DNA of 64,000 bases from Brevibacillus daliensis (GCF_021245735.1 NZ_JAJISB010000006.1:62001-126000), one strand, 5' to 3'; shown: positions 16,141 through 26,138, counted from the first letter of the stretch. The notes: generated by a model from the sequence alone, not told the origin. Translations and numbers: made by a program.

Positions 16141-17350
16141 GAAAACGTCGATACTCTTCATGAAATGGCTCGGATAAGCTGTTCCGCTGAGTAAGTCGAT
16201 ATATGGCATTTGCTTTTATATCCAGATCAAGCATCGGGTGCATGCCATCTCTTACATTGGTGAAGAGGGGGATGCTCCCATTTTTCTTTGATTGCTGCAG
16301 AAGCTCTCTCCCGACAGGGCTGAAACCTAAGATTCTAGCGTAGGGAGCTCCCTGTTTCAGTTGAAAGGAAGCGATTTGCTGTTTTGTAATACCTAGAAGC
16401 AAATTGAGCAAAATACGTTGAAGACGGTTATGGGTAAAGCGTTTCGTTTTTGCCTGTTGTAGCAACTGTTCAACGGAAGTGGAATGAAGGGCAGCTTGCT
16501 TGATGCGATATTCAATTCCTTCCTCTACTTCATGAAAGGCAGCAAGTTCTTTTGGAGAATGCCGTAACAACAGATGAAAAAGAGGTGTGGTAAAATGCTC
16601 CCAGGTGATTGGCTCTCTTCCTAGACTTTTTTCGTCCTGAAGAATTTGTAGCGTGCCTGGTGGGACATAATCTCGGAGAGCCTCTGGCGAGTGCCCCTGT
16701 TCGTTTAGTATTTTTCGTAAGGCAGTTGCGCTGGCAATCTGCTCGTCAGTAATAGAGGATTGATGATAGCCTGCTTTTTCTCTTCGAATGGTAAGTGGAC
16801 TCATCTGGCTGTTTAGTCTGGCTAGCGAAAGTAAATAATTGAACCCAAGAATATTATTGGGTTGATCCAGAGCGACATCGTTAATACCCTGCGTACCTAA
16901 ATAGCTTGCTGCAGCCTGCGCATATGCTTTTGGATAAGGTAATCCGATATCTAAGCCCTCTTTTAATATAGCCGAAAACGCAGGCGGCTCATGGGCGAGG
17001 AGACGGGCAGCCTGTATCATCCAATCAATATCGCCACTTTCACTGCCAAAGCAGACTGCATCTACCACGCCAAGGCGATCCAGAATAGAGACGGCTCCGT
17101 GGGCGAACAGCTCGGCATTGGCAGTAGCAAAAGGAACGGGTAATTCAATAACTAGGTCAATACCTAGGGAGAGAGCCATTTCTGTTCGTGCCCATTTGGA
17201 GACGATAGCTGGCTCGCCCCTTTGTAAAAAGTTGCCGCTCATTACGGCAATACTCGCATCAGCTTGTGCTGTTTCCTTTGCTCGTTCATAATGGAGTTTG
17301 TGACCGTTATGTAGCGGATTATATTCAACGATGAGACCCACGGTTTTCAT
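16106..17350 (-). CDS. tmcAL: tRNA(Met) cytidine acetate ligase (YlbM)
   Basis: This 414-aa nucleotidyltransferase-fold protein has an HxGH motif at 14-17 (NPLHNGH), GSESGD near 100 and an ADRK-like region RREKAGYH. In B. subtilis TmcAL uses ATP and acetate to make N4-acetylcytidine at the wobble position of elongator tRNA(Met). The gene lies convergent to ylbL, with overlapping 3' ends. An AAAGGA site lies upstream of the ATG. Confidence 0.93.
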   Translation of the reverse strand: MKTVGLIVEYNPLHNGHKLHYERAKETAQADASIAVMSGNFLQRGEPAIVSKWARTEMALSLGIDLVIELPVPFATANAELFAHGAVSILDRLGVVDAVCFGSESGDIDWMIQAARLLAHEPPAFSAILKEGLDIGLPYPKAYAQAAASYLGTQGINDVALDQPNNILGFNYLLSLARLNSQMSPLTIRREKAGYHQSSITDEQIASATALRKILNEQGHSPEALRDYVPPGTLQILQDEKSLGREPITWEHFTTPLFHLLLRHSPKELAAFHEVEEGIEYRIKQAALHSTSVEQLLQQAKTKRFTHNRLQRILLNLLLGITKQQIASFQLKQGAPYARILGFSPVGRELLQQSKKNGSIPLFTNVRDGMHPMLDLDIKANAIYRLTQRNSLSEPFHEEYRRFPMQHSVPQSST

Positions 17351-17463
17351 TGATTACTTCTCATCCTTTCTGGTTTTTGCTTCCATGTAATTGTAAGTGT
17401 AGTCAAGTTCCTCTTTTCTGGCAAATGAAACGGGGGGAACAATAAGGTGTCAAGGAAAAATGG

Positions 17464-17493
17464 TTGACAAAGGTGTAGAGCTAAAGCTATAAT
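17464..17493 (+). promoter_or_regulatory. Strong sigma-A promoter of the DUF177-rpmF unit
   Basis: Perfect TTGACA (17464-17469) and TATAAT (17488-17493) are separated by 18 bp, 28 nt before the DUF177 ATG. Confidence 0.85.
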
Positions 17494-17520
17494 CATCTTT
17501 GTTGTGCATGAGGTGATAAC

Positions 17521-18039
17521 ATGAATATTAAATTGATAGAGTTGCAACATCGAAAGGGAGAACCTCTTCCTTTTCAAACTACGCTGGATTCACAAGATCT
17601 GAAGAAGCGCCACCAGGAGATTCGCGACCTGACACCAGTTCAGGTAAAAGGCGAAGTACAGGAATTAGGCGGTCTGATCTATGTAAAAGGGGACATGCAA
17701 GCAGAAGCTCAGTTTGTATGTGCGAGATGTCTTACCTCTTATCGTGAAGAACTGCATATTCCGTTCACTGAGACGTTTGCTCCGGCAACCGCTGATATTG
17801 AATGGGATGAGGATAGTGATATTCACGAGATTACAGGTGAAGAGATCAAGCTTGACCCGATTCTTGAAGAAGACTTCTTACTTTCCGTTCCGGCTTTCCC
17901 TGTCTGCAATAAGGATTGCAAAGGGCTTTGCCCAAGCTGTGGAGTTAACCACAATGAGCAAGCCTGCAGCTGTTCTACGGAACGTATCGACCCTCGTCTG
18001 GAAGCTTTAAAAGGGTTTTTTCGGCAAAATGATGAGTAA
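17521..18039 (+). CDS. DUF177/YceD family protein (YlbN type)
   Basis: This 172-aa acidic protein has four or more cysteines in CxxC-like pairs: CARCL near 64 and, near the C-terminus, CNKDCKGLCPSCG followed by CSC. It always precedes rpmF in many bacteria. Family members have been linked to 23S rRNA accumulation in plants and E. coli; the molecular role is uncertain. AGGTG precedes the ATG and the promoter is near consensus. The 190-nt gap to rpmF is long and may contain a secondary promoter (a TTGACT is present at 18110). Confidence 0.88.
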   Translation: MNIKLIELQHRKGEPLPFQTTLDSQDLKKRHQEIRDLTPVQVKGEVQELGGLIYVKGDMQAEAQFVCARCLTSYREELHIPFTETFAPATADIEWDEDSDIHEITGEEIKLDPILEEDFLLSVPAFPVCNKDCKGLCPSCGVNHNEQACSCSTERIDPRLEALKGFFRQNDE

Positions 18040-18229
18040 AATGTTTTCAAGATGTTGTCACTAATCTTCGGATGAACGGCTTCATTTTTGAACAGATGGG
18101 TTGTTGACTTAAGATCTCTCCCATCCAAACATACATCGGTTCCGCTCATAGCTCATTCGCCTGTGCGTAGTGCCAGGTTTATATATGGGGAACCATTAGA
18201 CATAATCACTCGAAGGAGGTGTAAGGAAG

Positions 18230-18400
18230 ATGGCAGTACCTCAACGTAGAACTTCCAAAACTCGTAAAAGAATGCGTCGTACGCACTTCAAACTAGAGAT
18301 TCCAGGTATGGTGAAATGCGAAAGCTGTGGAGAACACAAATTGGCTCACCGTGTATGCGGAAGCTGTGGCACTTACAAAGGTAAGAAAATTGTTCAATAA
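18230..18400 (+). CDS. rpmF: 50S ribosomal protein L32
   Basis: This 56-aa protein begins [20 protein letters not shown] and has a zinc site formed by C30, C33, C43 and C46 (CESC and CGSC). It is the zinc-binding (C+) form of L32. A strong site (AAGGAGGTG) lies upstream. It is followed by a terminator at 18407. Confidence 0.97.
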   Translation: MAVPQRRTSKTRKRMRRTHFKLEIPGMVKCESCGEHKLAHRVCGSCGTYKGKKIVQ

Positions 18401-18406
18401 GCAAAG

Positions 18407-18441
18407 AAAGCAAGGTGCTAACAGTCACCTTGCTTTTTTTT
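18407..18441 (+). terminator. Intrinsic terminator of rpmF
   Basis: AAGCAAGGTG and CACCTTGCTT form a perfect 10-bp stem with an 8-nt loop, followed by eight T. Confidence 0.92.
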
Positions 18442-18479
18442 GTAAGATCAGAAAGTATAATGACTAGTTTAGTGGGCAT

Positions 18480-18687
18480 GCAGAAGAAGCACATTTTTTG
18501 TCTGTGAACTCGTTAAAGTCCAACAAGAAAGCGAAGACTGTCCGCTACTGGACAAAGAATGCGGAAAGTGCAAAAGGTCGAGAATGCTACGCAGAATCTC
18601 AAGGGTTGCACTTTTTTATCCGCCCTCTTTGTCCAGTAGCTAGGTTGGACCTTAAATAGTTCTAGACAAAAAATGTACTTCTTCTGC
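18480..18687. repeat. Long inverted repeat (about 208 bp), MITE-like or giant hairpin
   Basis: The outer arms of 24 bp (18480-18503 and 18664-18687) match with one mismatch. Pairing continues inward with indels (GTCCAAC/GTTGGAC) and then another long segment, CTACTGGACAAAGA...GTGCAA, against its complement at 18606-18639. The loop is about 30 nt. No ORF and no clear target duplication were found. It could be a MITE-like element or a structured RNA. Confidence 0.8.
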
Positions 18688-18732
18688 CAAGGGCTTCAGT
18701 GAAAAAATAAAAATACAACAAACCTAAAGCAT

Positions 18733-18940
18733 GAAAAACCAGCTTCTCTTTTCACACAGAGCGTCTTGGCGAAGCCTGACCCAGCGGAGCACTATTCATC
18801 GGGATAAAGAAGCGAAACCCAGCAAGTCTTACAGTGAAGACATCGTTTTGAGCTTCCCCGATGAAAAGTGCGGAGCGGACAGTCTAACCCCTTAAGGGGC
18901 GAAGACTTTTAGCGAAGGGTGAAAAGAGAAGATGGTTTTC
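18733..18940. repeat. Second inverted repeat element (about 208 bp)
   Basis: The terminal arms are about 22 bp (18733-18755 and 18919-18940; core CTTCTCTTTTCAC), with one mismatch and one indel. Inner pairing includes TTCATCGGG/CCCGATGAA, and there is a CCCCTTAAGGGG palindrome near 18888. No ORF was found. It is nearly the same length as its neighbour but different in sequence. Confidence 0.7.
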
Positions 18941-18976
18941 TCCACTACAACTAGGAAGAAAATGATTCTTTTTTAA

Positions 18977-19062
18977 TAGATAGGAATTTATAAAAGTTCC
19001 TATCTACATAAGTGCAACTAAGGCTTTGCCTACGCAATAGGCTTGGCAAAGCCAAGTTTTCT
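18977..19062. repeat. Dispersed hairpin repeat A, copy 2
   Basis: The layout is the same as at 5121-5217: a 10-bp stem TAGATAGGAA / TTCCTATCTA, the core ACATAAGTGCAACTAAGGC, then CTTGGCAAAGCCAAG and TTTTCT. Two stem positions differ from copy 1, and both are compensated on the other arm. The second hairpin may terminate transcription. Confidence 0.85.
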
Positions 19063-19107
19063 TACCATTTTTCATGGTGGGTATTCAGTTTTTCTTCCAT
19101 ATAAGGC

Positions 19108-19136
19108 TTGTAAAAACAGAGTGCCTCCCTTATACT
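19108..19136 (+). promoter_or_regulatory. Promoter of the fapR-plsX-fab operon
   Basis: TTGTAA (19108-19113) and TATACT (19131-19136) are separated by 17 bp. The predicted start, near 19143, lies inside the FapR operator. Confidence 0.75.
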
Positions 19137-19138
19137 GA

Positions 19139-19157
19139 TTTAGTACCTGGTATTAAA
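19139..19157 (+). promoter_or_regulatory. FapR operator
   Basis: TTTAGTACCTGGTATTAAA matches the FapR palindrome (TTAGTACC-like / GGTACTAA-like) almost perfectly and overlaps the predicted transcription start. Autorepression relieved by malonyl-CoA, as in B. subtilis, is expected. Confidence 0.88.
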
Positions 19158-19189
19158 AACAACTAGTAAGACAACGATAACCAAAGGGG

Positions 19190-19774
19190 GTGCCGGATAT
19201 CGCTAGGTTAGCCAAAAAAGATCGCCAGCAACAGCTTGTCTCAAGTCTTGAACAAAATCCATTTGCTACTGATGAAGATCTGGCAGCGATGTTCGATGTA
19301 AGTATTCAAACGATCCGCCTTGATCGGTTGGAGCTTGGAATACCAGAATTACGTGAAAGAATTAAGCATGTTGCAGAAAAAAGCTTGGATCCAATCAAAT
19401 CGCTAGGAATTGACGAGGTAATTGGCGAAATAATAGACTTACAGTTGGATGACTATGCTATTTCTGTTTTGGAAATAAAGGAAGAACATGTATTTACCCG
19501 CACGCAGATTGCTCGCGGACACTATATATTTGCTCAAGCTAATTCACTAGCGGTTGCTGTGATCGATGCGGACGTTGCTTTAACGGCTACAGCTCGCATT
19601 CGGTTTGTTCGCCCGGTTAAACAAGGTGAGAAACTGATTGCCAAAGCAGTGGTTCGTTCTACGAATGGGGACGAAAGCAAGGTGCGCGTCGAAACGAAAG
19701 TGCAAGGAGAAAAGGTGTTTACTGCTACATTCCGTGTCTTTCGCATCCGTCAGGAGCAGAATGAGGGCTTATAG
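19190..19774 (+). CDS. fapR: Fatty acid and phospholipid biosynthesis repressor FapR
   Basis: This 194-aa protein has an N-terminal helix-turn-helix (about 8-50; [22 protein letters not shown]) and a C-terminal hot-dog domain (about 70-190) with the malonyl-CoA binding segment [16 protein letters not shown]. It represses lipid synthesis genes until malonyl-CoA accumulates. The GTG at 19190 is the only standard start in frame, but it lies inside the purine-rich site AAAGGGGGTG. An AUC codon at 19199 (fourth codon, followed by ARLAKKDR) is better spaced. The start is therefore uncertain. Confidence 0.94.
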   Translation: MPDIARLAKKDRQQQLVSSLEQNPFATDEDLAAMFDVSIQTIRLDRLELGIPELRERIKHVAEKSLDPIKSLGIDEVIGEIIDLQLDDYAISVLEIKEEHVFTRTQIARGHYIFAQANSLAVAVIDADVALTATARIRFVRPVKQGEKLIAKAVVRSTNGDESKVRVETKVQGEKVFTATFRVFRIRQEQNEGL

Positions 19775-19827
19775 TCATCTGAGAATTGTCATCAATAGCC
19801 GTGCGCTATAAGTAGGAGGGAACATCT

Positions 19828-20841
19828 TTGCGTATTTCACTAGACGCCATGGGGGGCGATCATGCACCCCGTACAGCTATTGAGGGAGCATTGGAAGCCA
19901 TTGCTACCGAACCTAACTTGGAGATCGTTCTTGTGGGGGATGAAACTGCTATTCGTGAGTTTCTTCCAAATCCAGTACCAGCTAACATAGAGATTTTACA
20001 TACAACAGAAGTGATTGCTACGGAAGAAGAACCGGTTAAGGCAGTTAGACGCAAAAAAGACTCATCGCTCGTAAAAGCGGTAGAACTAGCTAAGAAAGAA
20101 GAAGTAGATGCGGTTATTTCAGCAGGAAACACTGGTGCCTTAATGACGGCAGGTCTCCTTGTTGCTGGAAGAATGAAAGGGATAGAACGCCCTGCTTTAG
20201 CAACTATGATCCCAAAAATCCAGGGGGGCGTATCGCTTGTGCTAGACGTAGGCGCCAACATGGATGCCAAGCCTGCACACTTACAGCAATATGCAATCAT
20301 GGGAAGTCTCTATATGGAAAAAGTGTTAGGTATCAGTAATCCTCGAGTTGGCTTGCTCAATGTAGGGGCAGAAGAAGCGAAGGGGAATGACCTAGCAAAA
20401 AGCACCTTTCCTTTATTAAAGGAAACTCCAGTTAATTTTATTGGGAACGTAGAAGCGCGTGATGTGCTAGATGATGCATGCGATGTACTTGTATGCGAAG
20501 GTTTTTCAGGTAATATTTTGCTGAAAAACACTGAAGGAACGGCAATGGCGATATTCAGTCAGCTAAAAAGAGAAATGACGTCCAGCTTCTTTAATAAAAT
20601 TGGAGCTGCGATTTTAAAGTCGAGTCTAAAACGTTTCGCAAAGCGCCTGGATTATGCTGAGTACGGAGGAGCACCAATGTTAGGGCTGAAACGTCCCGTA
20701 TTTAAGGCGCACGGATCTTCCGACGCGAAAGCATTTAAAAATGCATTGCTTGCCGCAGCACGTTTTTGCAAATCTGATGTGAATGAGTTAATTCAAAAAG
20801 AGCTACGGATTAGCGAAAGTGGAAAAGAGGAGAATTCATGA
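19828..20841 (+). CDS. plsX: Phosphate acyltransferase PlsX
   Basis: This 337-aa protein begins RISLDAMGGDHAP, the PlsX hallmark, and has SAGNTGA and LDVGAN segments. It converts acyl-ACP to acyl-phosphate for PlsY in glycerophospholipid synthesis. The start is TTG at 19828, with AGGAGGG 7 nt upstream. Its stop overlaps the fabH ATG by 4 bp (ATGA), suggesting coupling. Confidence 0.96.
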   Translation: MRISLDAMGGDHAPRTAIEGALEAIATEPNLEIVLVGDETAIREFLPNPVPANIEILHTTEVIATEEEPVKAVRRKKDSSLVKAVELAKKEEVDAVISAGNTGALMTAGLLVAGRMKGIERPALATMIPKIQGGVSLVLDVGANMDAKPAHLQQYAIMGSLYMEKVLGISNPRVGLLNVGAEEAKGNDLAKSTFPLLKETPVNFIGNVEARDVLDDACDVLVCEGFSGNILLKNTEGTAMAIFSQLKREMTSSFFNKIGAAILKSSLKRFAKRLDYAEYGGAPMLGLKRPVFKAHGSSDAKAFKNALLAAARFCKSDVNELIQKELRISESGKEENS

Positions 20842-21848
20842 AGGGATTACGTTCAGTAGGAATTTTGTCTACAGGTTCTTATACACCTGAAAAGATACTG
20901 ACCAATGCTGACTTAGAAAAAATGGTTGATACATCGGATGAATGGATTGTATCTCGTACTGGAATCAGGGAGCGTCGTATTGCAAGCGACGATCAAGCGT
21001 CTTCAGACTTGGCTTATGAAGCGGCAGTAAAAGCTCTTCAAAAGGCAAATATCAGTGCAGAACAACTGGACATGATTATAGTAGCGACAGTTACTCCGGA
21101 TCATTCTTTCCCATCTACCGCCTGCATTTTACAAGATAAACTGGGAGCTTCTAAAGCGGCTGCTCTGGATGTTTCAGCTGCATGCACGGGATTCATCTAT
21201 GGTATCACAATAGCAACTCAATTTATCGCAAATGGGTTGTACCGCTATGTGCTGGTAATTGGTGTAGAGGCCTTATCCAAAATAACTGACTATACCGACC
21301 GTAATACCTGCGTCTTATTTGGAGATGGAGCAGGGGCTGCATTACTTGGTCCTGTTGCATCTGACAAGGGATTTAAATCCTTTGATCTAGGTGCTGACGG
21401 ATCAGGAGGAAAGTTGCTTTCCGTTGCTGCTGGTGGATCACGTAATCCGGCAACAGCTGAAACCCTTGAACAGAAAATGCACTACCTGAGCATGAGCGGA
21501 AAAGAAGTATTTAAGTTCGCCGTTCGAGTCATGAACAATGCAACGGAAACCGTTTTATCCCAAGCAGGGTATGAAAAAAATGATATTGATCTATTGGTTC
21601 CTCATCAAGCCAATCAGCGAATTATTGATTCCGCAGTAAAACGTTTTGGTTTGTCTGAAGATAAAGTAGTTGTTAATCTCGATCGTTATGGAAACATGTC
21701 TTCTGCATCTATTCCTGTTGCATTGGATGAAGCGGTTAACGAAGGAAGAGTGAAGGATGGCGACAAACTGGTTCTTGTTGGTTTCGGAGGCGGATTAACA
21801 TGGGGTGCAGCTGTGTTAGTCTGGGGAACCGAGGAATATGTCGAATAG
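20838..21848 (+). CDS. fabH: Beta-ketoacyl-ACP synthase III
   Basis: This 336-aa thiolase-fold enzyme has the Cys-His-Asn triad C116 (SAACTGF), H256 (PHQANQRI) and N286 (YGNMSSAS). It starts fatty acid synthesis by condensing a short acyl-CoA with malonyl-ACP. Branched-chain primers would be expected in a Bacillus relative; this is not visible in the sequence. Unlike in B. subtilis, the gene sits inside the fapR operon. The ATGA overlap couples it with plsX. Confidence 0.95.
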   Translation: MKGLRSVGILSTGSYTPEKILTNADLEKMVDTSDEWIVSRTGIRERRIASDDQASSDLAYEAAVKALQKANISAEQLDMIIVATVTPDHSFPSTACILQDKLGASKAAALDVSAACTGFIYGITIATQFIANGLYRYVLVIGVEALSKITDYTDRNTCVLFGDGAGAALLGPVASDKGFKSFDLGADGSGGKLLSVAAGGSRNPATAETLEQKMHYLSMSGKEVFKFAVRVMNNATETVLSQAGYEKNDIDLLVPHQANQRIIDSAVKRFGLSEDKVVVNLDRYGNMSSASIPVALDEAVNEGRVKDGDKLVLVGFGGGLTWGAAVLVWGTEEYVE

Positions 21849-21888
21849 GAAGTAAGCTACCTTTTAGTGTGGAGGCTGAAAAATTACA

Positions 21889-22836
21889 ATGAGTAAAATT
21901 GCTTTTGTTTTCCCAGGGCAAGGGTCTCAGTTTGTCGGTATGGGGCAAGAACTTTATCAACAATCTGAAGCGGCACGCGCAATTTTTGATCAGGCTGATG
22001 TAGTGCTGGGATTCTCTCTTTCGAAACTTTGCTTCGAAGGCCCGGAAGAGGAATTACGCCTTACAGCGAATACGCAGCCAGCTATTTTGACTACAAGTAT
22101 AGCTGTTTTGGAAGCAATGCGTGAAAAAGGTGTACATCTTGTACCTGACTACGTAGCTGGTCACAGCTTAGGAGAATATTCTGCACTTGTTGCTTCAGGC
22201 TCTCTTTCATTTGCAGATGCAGTGCGAACCGTTCGTGCACGTGGTCAGTTTATGGAAGCAGCAGTACCAGCAGGGCAAGGAGCGATGTCTGCTGTTTTAA
22301 ATATGGAGCGCGCTCAGTTGATTGCTATCTGTGAAGAAGTAACAAATCAGGGACATCCTGTACAACCAGCAAATATGAATTGTCCTGGTCAAATCGTCAT
22401 CTCGGGAAGTGCGGAAGGTGTAAGGCTGGCTGGTGAATTAGCGAAGGAAGCAGGAGCAAAACGCGTTTTGCCGTTAAATGTAAGTGGACCGTTCCACTCC
22501 TCTCTCATGCAGCCTGCCGCAGATCAGCTGAAAAACGTTCTTCAGGAGATCGATGTGCAGTCAGCACAGATTCCAGTAGTAGCCAATGTGTCAGCCAGAG
22601 CTGTTACCGATGGGTCTGAAATCACGCAGAAGTTAGTAGAGCAGGTGGCTTCTCCAGTATTGTGGGAAGATTCCGTTGCCTGGATGGTTGAACAGGGCGT
22701 TACTACTTTTGTGGAGATAGGTCCAGGGAAGGTGCTAGCAGGTTTAATCAAAAAAATTGCTCCAAAGGAAACAACAATTCTGTCTGTGCAGGATATTGGT
22801 TCCATTGAGCAGTTGGTAGGAGGAGAATCATGCTAA
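21889..22836 (+). CDS. fabD: Malonyl-CoA:ACP transacylase
   Basis: This 315-aa acyltransferase has FPGQGSQ at 8-14, the nucleophile GHSLGEYS (S93) and the second catalytic residue His in GPFHSSLM near 202. It loads malonyl groups on ACP. Its stop overlaps the fabG start by 7 bp. Confidence 0.96.
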   Translation: MSKIAFVFPGQGSQFVGMGQELYQQSEAARAIFDQADVVLGFSLSKLCFEGPEEELRLTANTQPAILTTSIAVLEAMREKGVHLVPDYVAGHSLGEYSALVASGSLSFADAVRTVRARGQFMEAAVPAGQGAMSAVLNMERAQLIAICEEVTNQGHPVQPANMNCPGQIVISGSAEGVRLAGELAKEAGAKRVLPLNVSGPFHSSLMQPAADQLKNVLQEIDVQSAQIPVVANVSARAVTDGSEITQKLVEQVASPVLWEDSVAWMVEQGVTTFVEIGPGKVLAGLIKKIAPKETTILSVQDIGSIEQLVGGESC

Positions 22837-23570
22837 CAGGAAAAGTTGCTCTGGTAACAGGCGCCTCTCGCGGGATTGGAAAAGCGATTGCTCTAGAGCT
22901 TGCTAAAGCTGGAGCTAATATTGTCGTAAATTACTCAGGTAATGAGGCAAAAGCAGCCGAAACCGTTGAAGAGATTAAAGCATTAGGCAGAGATGCCATT
23001 ATGATTCGTGCTAATGTTGGTACAGTAGACGAAGCAGAGGGCATGGTTAAAGAATCTATCGAGAAATTGGGTAAAATTGATATTCTCGTAAATAATGCAG
23101 GGATCACTCGCGATAATCTATTAATGCGTATGAAAGAGTCGGAATGGGACGAGGTCATTAACGTTAACTTAAAAGGCGTTTTTAACATGACAAAAGCAGT
23201 AACCCGTCCGATGATGAAACAGCGTAGTGGTAGCATTATAAATATTACCTCCGTGGTTGGTGTTCTTGGTAATGCAGGGCAAGCTAATTATGTGGCAGCC
23301 AAAGCTGGTGTAATTGGACTAACCAAGACAACTGCACGTGAGTTAGCTTCTCGCAATGTGAAGGTGAATGCCATAGCCCCAGGCTTTATTACCACAGATA
23401 TGACGGAAATTCTGCCTGAAGAGGTAAAAGAAGGTCTATTAAGTCAAATTCCACAGAATCGTCTTGGTTCTGCGGAAGAGATTGCCAAGGTAGCATTGTT
23501 CCTTGCAACAGACGCTTCTAGTTATATGACAGGTCAAGTCTTGCATGTTGACGGTGGCATGTACATGTAA
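22830..23570 (+). CDS. fabG: 3-oxoacyl-ACP reductase
   Basis: This 246-aa short-chain dehydrogenase has the nucleotide loop TGASRGIG (10-17), NNAG (88-91) and the catalytic residues S141, Y154 and K158 (YxxxK). It reduces 3-oxoacyl-ACP with NADPH in the elongation cycle. It follows fabD with a 7-bp overlap; acpP starts 53 nt later. Confidence 0.96.
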   Translation: MLTGKVALVTGASRGIGKAIALELAKAGANIVVNYSGNEAKAAETVEEIKALGRDAIMIRANVGTVDEAEGMVKESIEKLGKIDILVNNAGITRDNLLMRMKESEWDEVINVNLKGVFNMTKAVTRPMMKQRSGSIINITSVVGVLGNAGQANYVAAKAGVIGLTKTTARELASRNVKVNAIAPGFITTDMTEILPEEVKEGLLSQIPQNRLGSAEEIAKVALFLATDASSYMTGQVLHVDGGMYM

Positions 23571-23623
23571 ACTGGTTTTTGCTAGAAACATCTCGTATAA
23601 TACCTTGAGAGGGGGTGAAGTTA

Positions 23624-23857
23624 GTGGCAGATACTTTTGACCGTGTAAAGAAAATCGTCATCGATCGTCTTGATGTTGAAGAAGATAAAGTAAAATTGGA
23701 AGCTTCTTTCAAAGAGGATCTGGGAGCTGATTCCCTTGATGTAGTTGAACTTGTTATGGAATTGGAAGATGAGTTCGACATGGAAATCTCTGATGAAGAT
23801 GCTGAAAAAATCGCAACAGTGGGCGATGTAGTTACCTATATATCTTCCCACAAGTAA
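23624..23857 (+). CDS. acpP: Acyl carrier protein
   Basis: This 77-aa acidic four-helix protein has the phosphopantetheine site GADSLD (S37). The GTG at 23624 was chosen because GGGGGTG lies just upstream; the GTG at 23615 lies within that site. It carries the growing acyl chain for FabH/F/G and PlsX. The hairpin after it (23866-23899) may raise acpP transcript abundance over fabF. Confidence 0.96.
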   Translation: MADTFDRVKKIVIDRLDVEEDKVKLEASFKEDLGADSLDVVELVMELEDEFDMEISDEDAEKIATVGDVVTYISSHK

Positions 23858-23865
23858 AGGTAGAA

Positions 23866-23899
23866 GGAGAGGTTCTGCTTAGCGGGACTTCTCCCTTTA
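23866..23899 (+). terminator. Hairpin between acpP and fabF, possible partial terminator
   Basis: GGAGAGGT and ACTTCTCC form an 8-bp stem including one wobble pair, with the short T run CTTTAC. It is weak as a terminator and could instead stabilise the acpP mRNA end. Confidence 0.4.
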
Positions 23900-23983
23900 C
23901 ACAATGACTGATTTTTTTGCACCTTACAACGTAGTAAAGGTAAGCAAGGAAGCGAAAGCTGATTGATATAGAGGTGAATGCAT

Positions 23984-25225
23984 ATGAGGCGCAGAGTAGT
24001 GATTACGGGTAGCGGGGTAATGACCCCTTTAGGTAATAAACCGGAACTCCTTTGGGAGAACCTGCTTGCGGGTAAATCTGGTGTAGGGCCCATTGAGTCA
24101 TTTGATGCATCGGAATATTCAACACAGATCGCTGCTGAAGTAAAAGACTTTCATCCCGAAGAATATATGGATAAAAAAGAAGCACGTCGTACAGATCGTT
24201 TTGTACAATTTGGTTTGGCTGCAGCGAAGGAAGCTGTTAAGGATGCAAAGCTTTCCATTACAGATGAAAATGCAGAACAAATTGGAGTATACATAGGATC
24301 AGGAATTGGCGGACTTAGCACGTGGGAAGAACAGTATGCACTACTGATTGAAAAAGGACCACGTCGAGTAAGTCCTTTCTTTATCCCTATGTTAATTGCT
24401 AATATGGCTTCAGGATTAGCTTCTATTGAATTGGGAGCAAAAGGGCCTACATCTAGCGCGATTACAGCCTGTGCGACAGGAACCAATGCACTTGGAGATG
24501 CTTTCCGCCTCATTCAATACGGGCAAGCCGATGTAATGATTGCTGGAGGAGCGGAGGCAAGCATTCGTCCAATGGGCGTAGCTGGTTTCTGCTCGATGAA
24601 AGCAATGTCTACGAGAAATGATGAGCCTACCAGAGCGAGCCGTCCTTTTGATAGTGAACGTGACGGATTTGTAATGGGTGAGGGTGCAGGTGTCCTGGTT
24701 CTTGAAGAATTGGAACATGCAAAAGCACGTGGTGCAAACATCATCGCTGAGATTGTTGGATATGGAATGAGTGGAGATGCTCATCACATTACAGCACCAC
24801 CTGAAGATGGTAACGGTGCACGCCGCTGTATGCAGGCAGCATTAAAAGATGCGGATATCAAGCCTGAACAAGTAGGCTATATCAATGCTCACGGTACGTC
24901 TACACCTGTAGGGGATATTGCTGAGACGAAAGCAATCAAGAACCTGTTTGGAGAACATGCTTATAAATTGTCTGTTAGCTCAACCAAGTCAATGACTGGT
25001 CATTTACTGGGTGCTACAGGTGCAATTGAAGCATTGGCAACTGCTTTTGCATTACGTGATCAAATTATGCCACCAACAATTAATTTGGAAAATCCAGATC
25101 CAGAATGTGATCTTGATTATGTACCGAATAAGGCGAAAAAGGCTGAGTTAGAGTATGCACTTTCCAATACATTTGGCTTTGGTGGGCATAACGCAACGTT
25201 ATTATTGAAACGCTATACGGAGTAA
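23984..25225 (+). CDS. fabF: Beta-ketoacyl-ACP synthase II
   Basis: This 413-aa thiolase-fold condensing enzyme has nucleophile C163 (TACATGTNA) and the two active-site histidines in [11 protein letters not shown] and TGHLLGATG. It extends acyl-ACP. The ATG at 23984 lies 7 nt after AGGTG; the ATG at 23978 is too close. It lies between acpP and rnc. Confidence 0.96.
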   Translation: MRRRVVITGSGVMTPLGNKPELLWENLLAGKSGVGPIESFDASEYSTQIAAEVKDFHPEEYMDKKEARRTDRFVQFGLAAAKEAVKDAKLSITDENAEQIGVYIGSGIGGLSTWEEQYALLIEKGPRRVSPFFIPMLIANMASGLASIELGAKGPTSSAITACATGTNALGDAFRLIQYGQADVMIAGGAEASIRPMGVAGFCSMKAMSTRNDEPTRASRPFDSERDGFVMGEGAGVLVLEELEHAKARGANIIAEIVGYGMSGDAHHITAPPEDGNGARRCMQAALKDADIKPEQVGYINAHGTSTPVGDIAETKAIKNLFGEHAYKLSVSSTKSMTGHLLGATGAIEALATAFALRDQIMPPTINLENPDPECDLDYVPNKAKKAELEYALSNTFGFGGHNATLLLKRYTE

Positions 25226-25255
25226 TCATGCACTTGGTAAGGGAAGGCGGTTAGA

Positions 25256-25945
25256 GTGGTGAACTTTAAAAAGCTGCAGGAAATGATCGGCATCACTTTT
25301 TCTGATGAAAACCTGCTACGGCAGGCATTCACCCATTCTTCCTATGTGAACGAGCAGAGAGGCAAGCGTATTTCAGATAATGAACGTTTGGAATTTCTGG
25401 GTGATGCGGTATTGGAATTAACCGTATCCCAGTTCTTGTTTAAGATGTTTCCCAAAATGAGTGAGGGAGAAATGACTAAATTACGTGCGGCGATTGTATG
25501 TGAACCGTCACTCGTTAAATTTGCGGAGATCCTTCAATTTGGAGACTTTGTACTCCTTGGGAAAGGTGAGGAGATGACGGGTGGAAGACAACGCCCGGCT
25601 CTTCTCGCCGATGTATTTGAGGCTTTTGTCGGTGCACTGTATCTAGATCAAGGCTTGGATGCTGTATTCCTATTTATGGAGAAGTACGTCTATCCACGAA
25701 TTGATAAAGGTGATTTTACACAAGTAACCGATTTTAAAAGCCAATTGCAAGAGCTTGTTCAACAGGATAGCCTGGGAGATATCATTTATCGGATTGTACA
25801 GGAGCGCGGACCGGCCCATAATCGGGAGTTCGTCTCTGAGGTACTATTAAACAACAATCAGTTGGGGGTAGGAGCTGGCCGTTCCAAAAAGGAAGCGGAA
25901 CAGCGGGCTGCTGCTCTGGCTTTGATAAAGTTGGGAGATAAATAA
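25256..25945 (+). CDS. rnc: Ribonuclease III
   Basis: This 229-aa protein has the RNase III signature [13 protein letters not shown] near 43-55 (catalytic acidic residues present) and a C-terminal double-stranded RNA binding domain (about 155-226) ending [14 protein letters not shown]. It processes rRNA precursors and double-stranded RNA. The start is one of two tandem GTG codons (25256 or 25259). A terminator follows at 25988. Confidence 0.96.
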   Translation: MVNFKKLQEMIGITFSDENLLRQAFTHSSYVNEQRGKRISDNERLEFLGDAVLELTVSQFLFKMFPKMSEGEMTKLRAAIVCEPSLVKFAEILQFGDFVLLGKGEEMTGGRQRPALLADVFEAFVGALYLDQGLDAVFLFMEKYVYPRIDKGDFTQVTDFKSQLQELVQQDSLGDIIYRIVQERGPAHNREFVSEVLLNNNQLGVGAGRSKKEAEQRAAALALIKLGDK

Positions 25946-25987
25946 CACGTACTTTTGTGATGTTACGATTGAAAAGTAGGTAAAAAG

Positions 25988-26016
25988 AGTCGCATCGAAA
26001 TGGTGCGGCTTTTTTG
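25988..26016 (+). terminator. Intrinsic terminator of the fapR-rnc operon
   Basis: AGTCGCATC and GGTGCGGCT form a 9-bp stem with two G-T pairs and a 5-nt loop, followed by six T. Confidence 0.8.
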
Positions 26017-26138
26017 CTGTCACTTTCAAACAGCTTGTCAACTCGCCCTACGATATTACGCCTATCTATGGTAAACTAGGAGAGTTATAAGCAATTTGGA
26101 TACACATGGTATCAAGTAGGTTTTAGGGGAGATTAATC

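Noticed and set aside
18100-18230. Possible L32 leader or second promoter before rpmF (TTGACT and a GGTTCC/GGAACC repeat)
   Set aside because: Spacing to any -10 element is poor and the pairing is weak; not enough to call a feature.
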